Positions 1 to 11,829 of a DNA stretch of 64,000 bases are shown piece after piece. A program made the position numbers and the translations under genes. The stretch is from Nemania diffusa. Its lineage: Eukaryota; Ascomycota; Sordariomycetes; Xylariales; Xylariaceae. The notes beneath the pieces were generated by a model. It saw only the letters and a list, made by a program, of their open reading frames with translations, was not told the origin of the DNA and searched no databases. The stretch covers positions 4,106,001-4,170,000 of the forward strand of contig JBBPUQ010000004.1 of assembly GCA_038501195.1 (NCBI GenBank), in the 5' to 3' direction. Positions within the stretch are counted from its first letter, which is position 1, and each line of letters opens with the position of its first letter.

Positions 1-2
1 AA

Positions 3-2756
3 TCCCTGATCTGTGTAGCTCTATGTTGCCGAGGATGGTACGAGTTGGCTTCGGACCGCAAGCTATGGGAAAAACTATACTACCTCGAGGGATGGAGCGC
101 AGTCCTTCCAGAGATTGCACGGGCAGAACAACGAATAAACGCGAGCTCCGCAGCTTCGCAGATGGATGCTAAGAGGGTCAGATCAGTAGAAGGCAGCAGC
201 ATCGCGAAGAAACGAGCCATCTTCGACCCAATACATAGTGACGAAACTGGGGACGAAGACGACTACGAGATGATCGATGCAGATACCGCCATGGGCCAAG
301 AACACAAAGATTCACATATGTCAGGTATTAGTCTTTTTGGTGGGCCGCAGACAGACGGAGGCGCATCCTCCTTCCAGGCCAACAGAAATCAGCGGAAATT
401 GAGCAGCCTAATAAACTCGCCAAGCCTGATTCCACGCTCGACGGATAGGTCGGGCTCACAGCCTGATAAGGGCAAGGGGAAAGCTGTAGCCGAATCCTCG
501 TATGTTTCTTCACCACCAGCTGAAGCAGACATTATCCCATCATCACTACCTAAATCGACACTATGGATATACGACTGGCGAGATCGACGGTATAAGATTA
601 GTTGGAAACACCTATATAGTATGCGGCGCAAGCTGGAGAGCAATTGGGAACGTGGCCGTTGCACCAACTTCCAGCTGCCACATCCAGATCATCCTGACGA
701 AGGGCACAATGAATGCGTATACAGCCTTCAATACGACTCAGAATATCTTGTTAGTGGTAGCAGAGATCGTACTCTGCGTATCTGGAATCTCCAATCTAGA
801 CGCTTGGTACGCCCGCCTCTGACTGGTCACCTTGGATCGGTCTTATGCCTACAGTTTGACTCTGACCCAGAAGAGGACCTGATTGTCTCTGGGAGCAGCG
901 ATTCGGACGTTATTCTATGGAAGTTTTCGACGGGCGAGATATTACAGCGTCTAAAGAGGGCACACAGGGAATCGGTATTAAACGTAAAATTCGACAAGCG
1001 TATCTTGGTAACTTGTTCCAAAGACAAGACTATTAAGATTTTCAATCGTCAGCCATTGAGGCCTGGTGATCTAGGTTATGCCGATTCCCAGACAGTGAGT
1101 CCCGTTCCCGTGAATCTCCGGAATTATGGATATGACGACTCGCCTTTGAACCAGTTAGCTATTACGCCGCCTTACACAATGATTGCCTCTTTAGAAGGTC
1201 ACAATGCGGCTGTCAACGCTGTTCAGATATATGACAGAGAAATTGTGTCTGCTAGTGGCGATAGGAACATCTGGTTGTGGGACTGGCCGAATCAAACTGT
1301 GAAGCGAACATTTATTGGGCATAACAAGGGCATCGCGTGCGTTCAGTACGACGGGCGGCGAATTGTGAGCGGCAGCAGTGACAATGAGGTTAAAGTTTTT
1401 GACAGCGAAACTAGCCTTGAGGTCGCAAGCCTACGTGGGCACAGTAATCTTGTCCGTACAGTTCAAGCAGGCTTTGGCGACCTACCTTATAGCCGAGAAG
1501 AAGATCAGCTAGAAGCGAAAGCTGTGAAAAAGGCGTACTTCGAGGCTCGAGATGCCGGTATCATCGACGAGTCGCGACGCAATTACAATAACGCCAACAC
1601 GGGCAGCCGCCGTCCCGAAGACATCATCGGGTACGGGGGAAAGCTACCCCCTGGTGGCGGCGGCGGGCCATATGCCAGGATTGTCTCCGGTTCATACGAT
1701 CAAAGCATCATCATTTGGCGCCGAGATCGGGAGGGTGTGTGGAAAAGCGCACACGTTCTTCGGCAAGAAGAGGGGGCTGCGGCAGCCCTGAGGAAAGCTT
1801 CAGGGACCTCGACTTCTGCGGTTCCGCGTCGGCCATCCCCGGCAGCCGCTGATGTCGTTAACGCGTCTAGCCACCGAACAGATCAGACTGGGGGGAATCA
1901 ACCTCCCCCTCAACCGAATAGCGCACCCCCGGCGCTTCAACGACCACCACCTACATACACACAGGTGGAACATCCCATCCACGCCACAATCACGCCTCAG
2001 ACTACGGCGTCTTACACTCAGATGATTGACGCCGCGGTGCCCCAGGGACCTGCCGCTCTCCATTCAGTTTTGAACTCATTCCCCACAATGCTAACTTATA
2101 ATTCGCACATCCAGGCAGCCATTGATCGGGAGCCTGATGCACTACTACGTTCACAGCTGCGGCAAGTAGTTAGCACTAGCCTCGTTAGGGCACAGATCGC
2201 ACAGAACAGGATTCAGGAATCTGTGCAACAAGCGTTGGCGTTAGAAGGAGGCCCGTCTTACACTCACACGCGTGCTACAAGCTCACAGGCGCCACCTCCC
2301 CGACCGAGCCAGCCGATGAGTTTATCAGAGCTCTTGAATGGTGCCCCAGGTCCTTCAACAATGTCGGGAACTAGCGCTGGCGGTGGCCCGCCACCGGCTC
2401 TGATGCAAGGCGCGCATCTACATCAGTCTCATCGGCTTCTTCCACAGCCACTAGCGTCACAGCCGTTTGCTATGCATATTCACCATCCTGCCCAAGCCCA
2501 GCCTGCCCCTATTTTAGCTCATGATGAGAATCACACTCAAACCCATGGACAAGCACACACCCAAGGGGCGGGCGACCCGCCAGTTCACCCGCATATTGCA
2601 CAAGCCGACGCGAGCCCGGCCAGGATTTTCAAGCTGCAATTTGACGCCCGACAGATAATCTGCTGTAGTCAGGTTAGTACTATCGTGGGGTGGGACTTCT
2701 GCAACCGCGACCCTGAGCTTGAAGAGGTATCTCGATTTTTCGGAACCGTAAAATAG
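3..2756 (+). CDS. F-box/WD40 repeat protein, 5' truncated by window edge
   Basis: This is a likely substrate receptor of an SCF ubiquitin ligase. The frame is open to the left edge and has no ATG at the visible 5' end. The first residues (about 3-80) read as the end of an F-box, including CCRGWYELASDRKLWEKL, so the real start lies outside the window. A low-complexity acidic linker follows. WD40 blades then start near nt 710, with VSGSRDRTLRIWN, VSGSSDSDVILWK, VTCSKDKTIKIF, VSASGDRNIWLWD and VSGSSDNEVKVFD signatures, and a further VSGSYDQSIIIW blade near nt 1680. A disordered Pro/Gln/His-rich stretch of about 270 residues is inserted before a last strand pair at the C terminus that could close the propeller. 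There is no intron in the visible part. The family is known to bind phosphodegrons; the substrate here is unknown. Confidence 0.88.
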   Translation, partial: SLICVALCCRGWYELASDRKLWEKLYYLEGWSAVLPEIARAEQRINASSAASQMDAKRVRSVEGSSIAKKRAIFDPIHSDETGDEDDYEMIDADTAMGQEHKDSHMSGISLFGGPQTDGGASSFQANRNQRKLSSLINSPSLIPRSTDRSGSQPDKGKGKAVAESSYVSSPPAEADIIPSSLPKSTLWIYDWRDRRYKISWKHLYSMRRKLESNWERGRCTNFQLPHPDHPDEGHNECVYSLQYDSEYLVSGSRDRTLRIWNLQSRRLVRPPLTGHLGSVLCLQFDSDPEEDLIVSGSSDSDVILWKFSTGEILQRLKRAHRESVLNVKFDKRILVTCSKDKTIKIFNRQPLRPGDLGYADSQTVSPVPVNLRNYGYDDSPLNQLAITPPYTMIASLEGHNAAVNAVQIYDREIVSASGDRNIWLWDWPNQTVKRTFIGHNKGIACVQYDGRRIVSGSSDNEVKVFDSETSLEVASLRGHSNLVRTVQAGFGDLPYSREEDQLEAKAVKKAYFEARDAGIIDESRRNYNNANTGSRRPEDIIGYGGKLPPGGGGGPYARIVSGSYDQSIIIWRRDREGVWKSAHVLRQEEGAAAALRKASGTSTSAVPRRPSPAAADVVNASSHRTDQTGGNQPPPQPNSAPPALQRPPPTYTQVEHPIHATITPQTTASYTQMIDAAVPQGPAALHSVLNSFPTMLTYNSHIQAAIDREPDALLRSQLRQVVSTSLVRAQIAQNRIQESVQQALALEGGPSYTHTRATSSQAPPPRPSQPMSLSELLNGAPGPSTMSGTSAGGGPPPALMQGAHLHQSHRLLPQPLASQPFAMHIHHPAQAQPAPILAHDENHTQTHGQAHTQGAGDPPVHPHIAQADASPARIFKLQFDARQIICCSQVSTIVGWDFCNRDPELEEVSRFFGTVK

Positions 2757-3327
2757 GTCTACCAAGATTGCTGGTGTTAGCTTTGCTAGACTTACTTTTG
2801 CTTGCTTTGTTAAACCAGAGGTCACAAGTAAACACAGTGTGTTAGTTACATATATAAGTTACAGTAGTAAACTTATAAGGGGACTTAAATTTTGCCCAGT
2901 AGATAAGCATTGGGTGTAGGGTACCAACAACCTACTCTACTTCCACCATGTTTGATAACACTTGTAACACTTGTTGTAACTAGTATGTTTGGCATAGACA
3001 AGAGCCCTGATACTAAAGTACTCAGGCAGGGAAACTGCTTTGGCAATGGTAACTCCATTGACGGGGTGTAAAACACGGTACTCATGTAGATGGCGCGTGC
3101 GGTACAGCATATACAGAATGAATGAAACACGATTCTCGACGACCAACTCCTGTTGCATGTTTCCCCCTGTTTCTTAATCCGTGATTTTGCTCCAACGCCA
3201 GAAACGCCCAGCCACACACATCTCGCTCTTATGCCGCATTCCTTGGGTGCTACCTCGACCCCCAAAAGAGCACCGCCTCGGCCCCCGCTTCCCGCTTCCT
3301 GCTCCCGCCCGCGCCCGCACCTTCCGC
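2757..3327. other. Convergent intergenic spacer
   Basis: This stretch holds the 3' ends of the F-box/WD40 gene and of the opposing Vps60 gene. I see no convincing coding region. The Vps60 reading frame stops at 3328, but the stop overlaps a good donor on the minus strand (GTGAGC), so a short extra C-terminal exon inside this spacer cannot be excluded. Confidence 0.5.
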
Positions 3328-3969
3328 TCACCTCGCGGCCTCCTGGACCTTGGAGGCCTCGGGGGGCTCGTCGATAAACTCGGGGACCTCGTCGCGCATG
3401 AAGTCGGGGACGCCGCCGGCGTCGAGGGCGGCGAGGCCGTCGGACTCCATCTCGGCGCCGAGCATCTCGAGCTCGGCGTCGAGCTCGGCCTCGTCGACGT
3501 CGTCGGGGACCTCGTAGCCGCGGCTGAGGGTCTCCTGGATCTCGTTGCCGACGTCGAGCAGGTCGGCCATGTCGTCCTGCAGGCGCTCGATCTGGTCGAG
3601 GTCGACCTTGCCGTACTGCTTGCGCAGCTCGCGCTGCGTCGTCTTCATCGCGTCCACCGTCGTCATGACGCCCGCGAGGTTGTCCTGCAGCGTCTGCGCC
3701 TGCTCCATGTTCCACACCTGGCTCTGCAGCTGGTCGCGCTGCGCCTCGTATTGCTTGCGCCGCTGTAATACTTTGAGGGCTTTCTGCTTCAGGGCGGACT
3801 TGCCCGGCCCGTCGCGCATCTTGGCCATTTTGGTCTGGTAGGTTTGGAGCTCGGCGTTTATGCTGGCGATCTTGACGTCGACGGAGGAGATGCGGGTGTC
3901 GATGTTGCCGATGGCGGAGTTCAGCGTCGGCTTGGGCCCTTTAGGCGCGCTACCGAAGAGCCGGTTCAT
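3328..3969 (-). CDS. VPS60: ESCRT-III subunit Vps60/CHMP5 (Snf7 family)
   Basis: This 213-aa intronless protein belongs to the Snf7 family, which forms ESCRT-III filaments on endosomes for multivesicular body sorting. The N terminus MNRLFGSAPKGPKPTLN followed by DTRISSVDVKIASINAEL is the Vps60/CHMP5 signature. Residues 10-150 are a basic, then heptad-rich coiled coil typical of the ESCRT-III helical core. The C-terminal third is acidic and ends in VPEFIDEPPEA, the segment that in this family binds the Vta1/LIP5 regulator of the Vps4 ATPase. Length agrees with the usual 215-230 aa. The stop codon sits within a splice-donor-like GTGAGC, so the last few residues could differ if an intron is used. 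Confidence 0.93.
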   Translation of the reverse strand: MNRLFGSAPKGPKPTLNSAIGNIDTRISSVDVKIASINAELQTYQTKMAKMRDGPGKSALKQKALKVLQRRKQYEAQRDQLQSQVWNMEQAQTLQDNLAGVMTTVDAMKTTQRELRKQYGKVDLDQIERLQDDMADLLDVGNEIQETLSRGYEVPDDVDEAELDAELEMLGAEMESDGLAALDAGGVPDFMRDEVPEFIDEPPEASKVQEAAR

Positions 3970-5079
3970 AGCGGGCTCTAGGGTGGTTGGGTTTTGGAGG
4001 GAGGATGGGTTAGGTAGAGGGTTTCGTGCGAGACTGAGGTCGAGGTTGCGGTCTCGGGAATAAAGGGAGATGGGGAGATGGATGGTGGTGGTTTTTGTTT
4101 ACTCGTTATAATAGGTCGCGAGCGTATCGGAGGATTATTGAATGCACTCGTCGGGTTTGCCAATATAGTGTAGATTTGGGTGTTGTTTGTTTAGGCAGTA
4201 GGATTTGTTGTCGGCCGTTGCTCGGTATTGGAAGCTGTCTCCTGATGGCTCGGTTTGGAGGGGCAAATGGATAAAGTTGCTTGGCAAGCTGCAATGACGT
4301 TGTGTCTCGCAGTTGACCGACAGTTGGCAACTGTCTGTCAAGTATCAACTAATTATTGTCATCAAATAAAAGTTTATGACTTTAATGCTTAATTTACTTT
4401 ATAACTTTGGCCTGAAGTCTCTTCATGATTATTACATATTATCTTTCCTGCCCTCATTTATTACACATTTATCAATCAAAACATTTCGCTGGTTAGCCAT
4501 CATTCCAAAGAAAATGAGAAGAAAAGTAAGTCACTTCATCGCTGTGTTGCCGTATTTATTTATGCTTGGGTATCTTCGTCTTGTTAGATGTTACAGTAGT
4601 CCCATAGAGGGCTTTTATATATTGCGACACTTGAATTCTCATTCGTACTCATTCCACTCAAACCCTCCCATCATTGAGCCCCAGCTATTCTATATAATCG
4701 AAAGTTGTGGTTCGGATAGCCCGTCGGGAGTGGGATAGTGAGGTATGCTGCTACCTGCGATATAGCAAAATAGTTTGGTGCCTTGGTGCATGTGTTATGT
4801 TGAATTTTGGCCCTCTTCTCAATCGTTGTATTTTAGCTAGGGCCGAGGTGTATAGAACAACCTGCCCTCCTACATGCCAATCTTTTTACCCATCTATAAT
4901 CGGCGGCCCTTTAATTCACCATATCCTGTACGCTCTTGGTAGTGTCGGTGACCAAATGCATCGGAATTTAACGCGGCGCCGTAATCAGAAATTGCTTAGT
5001 CGCGATATTCTAGTCGTTGGGTATTGGTATAGTGACATGAAGTCCTAGTCGAGGTATAATTCACCGAATCATGCTCTGG
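3970..5079. other. Intergenic region, no gene seen
   Basis: This holds the Vps60 promoter on the minus strand and AT-rich DNA beyond about 4340. The short open frames here have poor composition and no recognisable domain. I found nothing else I can support. Confidence 0.5.
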
Positions 5080-5313
5080 CTATCGGTAGCCTCCCCCCAT
5101 CAATGGCAAGTCCCCTCTGCTTGGAGAGCTAAACTTTTCGTCGAAATTTTCGACATCCGGTGCGTGCCATCGCTCTTTCCTGCTTATTCTGCACATGCGA
5201 GGACCCCAATGGGCCAAGGAACAGACGAGTATGAGAGCGGCGATGGTTGCGCCAGCAGCGATGCCGAGGGCAATAGGGAAGTCCTTGGCGAAATTTCCGT
5301 TTGCGAGCCCCAT
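5080..5313 (-). CDS. Small single-pass membrane protein (hypothetical)
   Basis: This is a 77-aa intronless frame. The start has a strong context (CACCATGG). After a short N terminus there is one clear membrane segment at residues 11-34 (FPIALGIAAGATIAALILVC), followed by a basic stretch with Arg and Lys and a polar tail ending GGGYR. The layout suggests an N-out/C-in single-span protein. I do not recognise a family. Support comes from the start context, the clean hydrophobic segment and a GC content higher than the flanking DNA. It could also be the visible exon of a slightly longer spliced gene. Confidence 0.55.
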   Translation of the reverse strand: MGLANGNFAKDFPIALGIAAGATIAALILVCSLAHWGPRMCRISRKERWHAPDVENFDEKFSSPSRGDLPLMGGGYR

Positions 5314-6614
5314 GGTGGTGCTCTAGGTGTAGATATGAAGACGCTGGAGGTTGGTGTAGAGAAGGAAGCTTAAGGAACCTTTAGTCAATACAAGATCAAG
5401 GACCGATAATGGCTAAAGTTGTGTGATAGGTGTTGAATGGCAAAGTCTCGCAACGGAGGATCTAGCGGGTTCATATAAAATAGACATTGTGAATGCAGGA
5501 TTTGCTGTCATTGTTTGTTTTGGCCCATGGGACTGCCAAGTCGGGGCTTACGATATCTGTAACGGCTGCGCCCGTGACCTACATACTCGGATTCAGCAGC
5601 CTGGGTCGGGGGCTGTTCGTCTCAGCTAAGTCCTAGAGGAACGGTAGGAGTATGTAGATAGGCTATTGTAGAGATGCCAAGTGACCGCAATGGCTAGGCA
5701 AAATCCTACAGCCTACGTGTACATCAAATTATGAATGATGTGGAAACGTAGGGCTTGAGATGATATGTAGATCATGCTAGGTGCCCAGGTAGTCATAGTG
5801 CCTTATGTATGTACGTTGTTACGGGCCGGAATTAGATGCTTACCTAGGTACCTAAAGCAGTGTGTGTATAACACGATACAGGTAGGTACCTAGTATACGA
5901 TCTGATACGATCCGATACGCTGCAACTTCACAGATTAGTTTGGTGAAGCGTTGGGTAGAAGATGATCCGATTCTGAAAAAGCCCCGAGTTTCTGAGCATA
6001 ACGGAATGTTGAATTAACTAAAGAGGAATCATGCCATTATGCGCACAGCCATCAGCACCCGATGACGAACTCGTGATGGCCCCTTCAACGAAGACGCTAA
6101 GCCTTAGATACAGATACGTAACAACCTAAGAATAACAACAATTCTTACAAGGGTACAAATGGGAGGACGCGATTGGTCAAGCTCGGACCGTGCCGTCGAC
6201 GCAGTATTAAACTCCGCCAAACTCCGCATAAGATATCTACATGTTAGATACCGTATTCTGTACCTAGATATAGAGAGTATAAAGTATAATAGAATTAGAG
6301 TTTAAGCTAAAGGGATCAACCGCTGTTCTTGTAAAATTAGCATGTCTGAGTTAACTAGCCTTCCTTCTCTTTATAAATTGCGATATTAATTGAAATTATT
6401 CTTGGCAGGTGCTTGTTCTGACAAGGTAACAGTTCCAAGGTTGTACTGCACTACAGTATCATACCGAGAACTAGGTCAACCATGACGTCACCAACCACTT
6501 ACCCTGCTCGCGAGCAACTCTCCACGTTATCGATCACAAGAGTTGTTGGCATTGAATCATGATATCTACTATACTCGTTCTATTTTCAATCACCACGAAG
6601 GGCCGAGAAGAAGC
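5314..6614. other. Intergenic region upstream of MCU
   Basis: This AT-rich spacer includes the promoter of the MCU gene. It carries one exact TACCTAGGTA palindrome at 5841-5850 and a related GGTAGGTACCTAG at 5881-5893. No coding region is supported. Confidence 0.5.
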
Positions 6615-8296
6615 ATGATGAGCTATGCAACTCGAGCATGCTCTCAGCTAAGCACAGCCACGGGCCTTCCATTGTTAGCGAAGTATCACATTAACGGCCT
6701 CAATCTCGCCCAAGCGTTGCGCGTGTCTCGGTTATCGGGCCCTTGCTCGAGCACCCGATACTTCACCTCTTCGCCTTATCGGACAAGAGATCCAGTCCGC
6801 AAAGAATCGGCTCGTGAGACAAACGAGAGGGACCAGGATGTTCACGAAAAACAGGTTAAGGCGGGCCTACAGCAAGCCACGAAACAACAAATCAAGCGGC
6901 CATGGCAGAGGGAGGGCGCGGATAAACCGCCTGCCGACGAATCCCACCGCGGTATGAATAAGGCCATGACGAAAGGTAATTCGTCTCCTGTGCATTGAAC
7001 CCTTGATTATGGAGGGGGGGAGTTGATCGTTATCTTCCTAGGCAAACTCTTGACCACGCCGACACGGCTCCTAAAGTTAATCCTACCGCTTCCCGTCGAC
7101 GCCACACACGATGAGGAAGGAAACAAGGGTGAATTCCGATCTCTCGCGCAAAACGAAGACATCCAGCCGTTAGCACTGCTTATACACCCCCAACAACCCC
7201 TCTCATACCTAGAGCGCCTAATCCAAGCCGAGCTCCCCACCGTCCGCGACCGCGACGGCCACGAGAAGCTGCCCAGCATCCACTTCCTCGCCGAAGGATC
7301 AGAGCGCGACGAGGAGGGCCAGCGCAAGGACAAGACGGACTCCAACATCGCCTCCTATTCAGGCCTCGGCCACGAGGGCGCCGACACGCCCGCGGAGCAC
7401 CAGGTCAGTCCGCTGGAGTCTTTTATCCCCCCTTTCGGCCTGTCTCGGAGACACGAATTCCCTTAACGGGCATATTCTGCTCTTTCTACTCCTGCAAGCT
7501 CCCGAAACACTGAGCAATTATTACTAGAAGTGGACATTATTGACTCCAGTGTTGTATGTAGGACTGGGTGCGCTGGTCCAGCAGCACCGAGATCGGCGAC
7601 TTCATCCGCGACGCGGCGCGCGGGCGCGAGTTCGCCATCCACGTCGACGGCTTCGGCGCCGAGATGCGCGTCGACGTGCCCAGCTTCGGCGACCGCACGC
7701 ACTACATGCGCCTGCGGCTGCGGCGCATGTCGCGCAAGGTCGAGGCGCTGGCCCGCATCAAGCAGGAGTGCGACATGCTCGCGCACCGCGGCGCGCACCG
7801 CCTCGCGCAGGCCGGGTTCGGCGCGCTCTCGGGGTGGTGGGCCACCGTGTACTACGTCACCTTCCACACGGACGCCGGCTGGGACCTCGTCGAGCCCGTC
7901 ACCTACCTCGCGGGCCTGACCACCATCATGGGCGGCTACTTGTGGTTCCTGTTCATCAGCCGCGACCTGAGCTACCAGGCGGCGCTGAAAATCACCGTCT
8001 CGAGGCGCCAGAACGTCCTGTACCAGGCGCGGGGGTTCGAGCCGCAGAAGTGGGAGATTCTCGTGCATGACACCAATACGCTGCGCAGGGAGATCCGCAT
8101 CATCGCTGAGGAATACGACGTGGATTGGGACGAGATGAAGGATCTGGGCGGGGAGGAGGTCAAGGAGGTCCTAGAGAAGGAAAACGGGAAAAGGGAGAGG
8201 CGCGAGGCTAAGGAGGACGATGATGCCGTGGAAGAAGACAGGGAGACTCAGCGGAACAGCGACTCGAAGAACAAGACGCAAGACAAGAAAGAGTAG
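6615..8296 (+). CDS. Mitochondrial calcium uniporter (MCU), three exons
   Basis: This is the pore of the inner-membrane calcium uniporter. Exons 6615-6975, 7042-7403 and 7562-8296 join in phase (donors GTAATT and GTCAGT; acceptors CCTAG and TGTAG) to give 485 aa. The start at 6615 is the first of two consecutive ATGs opening a Ser/Arg/Ala-rich presequence that ends near [12 protein letters not shown], as expected for mitochondrial import. An in-frame upstream ATG at 6543 is less likely. The matrix N-terminal domain is followed by a coiled coil, TM1 (about residues 330-345), the selectivity filter WDLVEP (348-353, with Asp349 and Glu352), TM2 (354-375) and a charged C-terminal coiled coil. This matches the family motif WDxxEP. 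The gene is convergent with argininosuccinate lyase. Confidence 0.93.
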
Positions 8297-8603
8297 AATT
8301 GTTGAGAATGATACCCAGTTTTATGTGTTATGTATATGAACCACAGCGATATATGACGACGGATTAGGAGCTCATGAGGATGGATACCTGCGAATCTCGG
8401 GTATGAATGTAGATGGATATATTTATTGTGTTAGAGAATACGGAACCCTGGCGCTGAATCTTTTTAATGCGTCTATATCCCACTTTTTTGATGGTACGCT
8501 TTCGCTCTAAACAAGAAGTCACGGAAACACGTCTTTTCCTCCTTTTCCCCGCCGAGACTTTACACCCCCCCACGCCTTGACCCTTTTTTCACAAGAAAAC
8601 TAT
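8297..8603. other. Convergent 3' spacer between MCU and argininosuccinate lyase
   Basis: This about 300-bp stretch must hold both 3' UTRs. No coding region or clear element is seen. Confidence 0.5.
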
Positions 8604-10349
8604 CTAGTTATTCAACATGTCCCGCAGGATCTTGATCTGCTCGAGCACGCAGCTCTTGCTAGTGCCGCCGCGGGCGGCGCGCAGCTCGACGCTGCGGTCG
8701 TAGTCGAAGGCCTCGGCGATGTCGGGCCCGAAGCGCGCGTCGACGGACTGCAGCTGCGCGAAGGTCAGCTCGTTCATGGGGGTGCCGGTCTGCTCGGAGA
8801 GGGCGACGACGCGGCCGGAGATGTGGTGGGTCTCGCGGAAGGGCACGCCCTTGCGGACGAGGTAGTCGGCGACGTCGGTGGCGAGCATGAAGGGGTCGAG
8901 CGCGGCGCGCATGCGGTCGGCGCGGACCTCGAGCGTCGCGAGCACGCCGGCGGCGATCTGCACGCTGTCGCCGACCGTCTTGACGCAGCCGAGCATGTTC
9001 TCCCAGCTCTCCTGCAGGTCCTTGTTGTACGTGCTCGGCAGGCCCTTGAGCGTGGTCAGGAAGCCCGTCATCTGGCCGACGACGCGGCCGCTCTTGCCGC
9101 GCAGGATCTCGAGGCTGTCGGGGTTCTTCTTCTGCGGCATCAGGGAGCTGCCCGTCGAGTAGGCGTCGGCGAGGCGCACGAAGCCGAACTCGGCCGAGGA
9201 GAAGATGATGAGGTCCTCGGCCCAGCGCGACACGTGCGTCATGAGCAGCGCGGCCCACTGCAGCGTCTCGGCCACGAAGTCGCGGTCCGCCACGGCGCCC
9301 ATCGAGTTCCACAGCAGGCCCTCGAAGCCGAGCTCGGCGGCCATCATGTCGCGGTCGATGCCGAACGGGTTGCCCGCGAGCGCGCCGCAGCCGAGCGGGC
9401 TGCGGTTCACGCGGCGGCGCACCTCGCGCAGGCGCTCGAGGTCCGACGCGAAGGCCTGCGCGTGCGAGAGCAGCAGGTGGCTCCAGCGCACGGGCTGCGC
9501 GCGCTGCAGGTGCGTGTAGCCCGGCATCACGTGGTCGACCTCGCGCTCGGCGCGCTCCGCCGTCACCTGCAGGAACGTCACGAGGTGCGCCTCGAGCTCG
9601 CCCAGCGCGTCGCGCAGCCACATCCGCATGTCGCAGGCCACCTGCTCGTTGCGGCTGCGCCCCGTGTGCAGCTTGCCGGCTACGTCCTTGCCGATGACCT
9701 CGCCCAGCCGGCGCTCGTTGGCCGTGTGGATGCTGCGGCTCCGGGTTAGGAACTAGTCCATTCATCTACATCATGTGCTCGCCTGGTAAGGTAACAAAAG
9801 GGGTAAAGGAAAGAAATGTAGATAGAAAGAAAGAAACGCAAGAGACAGTAAAGGCAAACTGAAAACAGGTTGGAATTATTATTAAGACGTACTCTTCATC
9901 GACGCCCGGCACAATCTTGAAAGTGCCGTCCTCCCACTCCTTCAGGACGGCCTGCAGCCCCGATTCCATCTTCTCGAACTCATCGGCCGTCAGTATGCCA
10001 GCCTTGAGGTTTGCACGGGCGAAGGCGATGCTGCCCAATATGTCTTGCTTGTATGCCGCCTTGTCGATGTATATGCTCTCGTTGTATGACACCATGAGAG
10101 GGTCCAGACCACCTGTGACGTGACGTAATCAGCGATCGTGATGCGAGGCTGTACTCAACCAAAGATGTGTGTCGTGATCCGGCGTCGACATGTTTGGTAC
10201 GGACATGCCGTTTAACAGCCATATTCAGCAGCAGACACTCATACGGGGAGTAATTTCATGGTGGGTTTGATATTAAGTCGTTAGTTATACGTACCACTAA
10301 AGCGGCCACCCCATAACATGTTATCCTCGGGCTTTTTATCCGACGCCAT
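8604..10349 (-). CDS. ARG4: Argininosuccinate lyase, three exons
   Basis: This enzyme splits argininosuccinate into arginine and fumarate, the last step of arginine synthesis. Exons on the minus strand are 10349-10295, 10112-9893 and 9732-8604, with GTACGT donors at both introns and matching phases (1 and 2). They give 467 aa, the usual length. The N terminus [18 protein letters not shown] flows into [14 protein letters not shown] across intron 1, and [13 protein letters not shown] is rebuilt across intron 2. [15 protein letters not shown] and the fumarate-lyase signature [12 protein letters not shown] (about residue 280, with the catalytic Ser loop) are present. The exons are strongly GC3-rich, which produces long antisense shadow frames. 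Confidence 0.96.
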
Positions 10350-11829
10350 GATGGAATACTTGTGTGTGTATGTGTAGAATGGTGTATATGAGAAGGGATG
10401 GGGAAAGAGGGAAACGATGCACGACCTTAATTGCAAACTGGCTCGCGCGCAAGTAGTTATTTAGTAGTTTACCTGATAGATAGTTGACTCATATACTATC
10501 TACTATCGTAAACCGAGTTCGTAGATGATCCGCGCAGGTGTTTTAGCAGTGACTCTCAAAAAATTGATTTGTTGACTATCAATTGATAAATATTGAAGAG
10601 ACTTTATCGTATTATCCCATCTATCTACTCCGTCTTTCGCATAAACTTATGCAAGTAGAGGCCGGGATCGGCCTGCTTGCGTAGCAATGCAATCTCTTGA
10701 GCTGAGCTTCAGCCAGGTTTTTCTTCTTACGAACACTTCGGTACAGACAATCTATCTCAGCATCCCTTATCACGTTCAGTAAGCCAGACTACTATTTACA
10801 TTTTATATAGTTTTAGCAACACTCTCTAATTATAGCCGATTGTCGGCGTGTACCGGGGCAGTATAGCGTGTTTTTTTTGGTCTGTATCTGAAGTTGTGTG
10901 TAATCTGCATGACATACCTAACACATGAACAAAATCTACCATGCAGAGCCGGTGGATCGGGAGTGGTATGAAGAAGCTAATTTTAGCGCCATGATGGTAC
11001 GCATAATTCGTGGTCCGTGAACCGTGGGTGGCCGAAGAAACTATCACAGCAGCACCGAACGTACAGTACCTAAGGTCTGCTAAGGACCACCGTACTTACC
11101 TCCTACCAGTGGGGTAGGTGCGAAGAGTAATAAGGAAGGTGCGGGGGGTAGTGAGACCACTACAGTATTTGAGCTTGCCTGTACGGCTAGAGTCCTTTTA
11201 ATCCAATACAACATCCTTTTGGCCTGTCAGGTCTTATTCTCTACCATGTACCTATCTAAGGCGCCTACGCTACCCGAGAGATGGCCCCACTAAGTAACAT
11301 CAGGTCATCGTCACAGAACGATTGATGTTGGGGTTTCCCCGTGATCACGTTCGTTCGTTCGTCTGTTCGTTCAAGGTTCCCCAAGATCATCTACCTATCC
11401 ACTTGCCGGCTTTACAAATCCTGTTCTGCCACACGGGGCTGCCGAATGCCACGCACCCCACCAACCTCGGAACATATTATCTCGATGGGCTGAACCACCA
11501 CCTGGAGACTATAACCACCCGGGCAATGTGGCAACTGAAGACCCCCCTGCCTACTACCTACATACTATTCGCATAGACTACCTGATACGTTGGTACGTAC
11601 TCTCAAGACCCACCTGTAAATAGGTGCATGGGGTAGATATCTAGACTAACAGGTATCTAGGACATTCTTGAATTCGATAGTATAGGTTAGGTTCTTGTCG
11701 TCCTTATATACTTAATGACCATCGCCATCGTGGATTCGCAACATCCTGACTTGGATCCAACTATAGTAGCTTAACCCTTCGCTCTTCTGGTCCACCCTTC
11801 AGTGGGTTTTCTGTTTCAGTTGTGGATTC
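10350..11829. other. Intergenic region, no gene seen
   Basis: This spacer separates two divergent genes (ARG4 and the hydroxyornithine acyltransferase). It includes a short CGTT-rich microsatellite around 11348-11371. No convincing open frame, RNA gene or repeat was recognised. Confidence 0.5.

Noticed and set aside
2885..3841. Frames overlapping Vps60 on both strands (up to 276 codons)
   Set aside because: Low-complexity shadows of the Vps60 coding strand.
4376..5048. Frames of 113-120 codons in AT-rich DNA
   Set aside because: Codon and residue composition look random (Tyr/Ser/Leu-rich), with no motif or splice partner.
7463..8070. Antisense and out-of-frame open frames over MCU exon 3
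   Set aside because: They are produced by the GC3 bias of the MCU coding exon; compositions are Arg/Ala-rich without motifs.
8577..9765. Long open frames antisense to or out of frame with argininosuccinate lyase (390 and 368 codons)
   Set aside because: They mirror the GC3-rich ARG4 exon, are Ala/Arg/Val-rich and have no domain. They are shadows.
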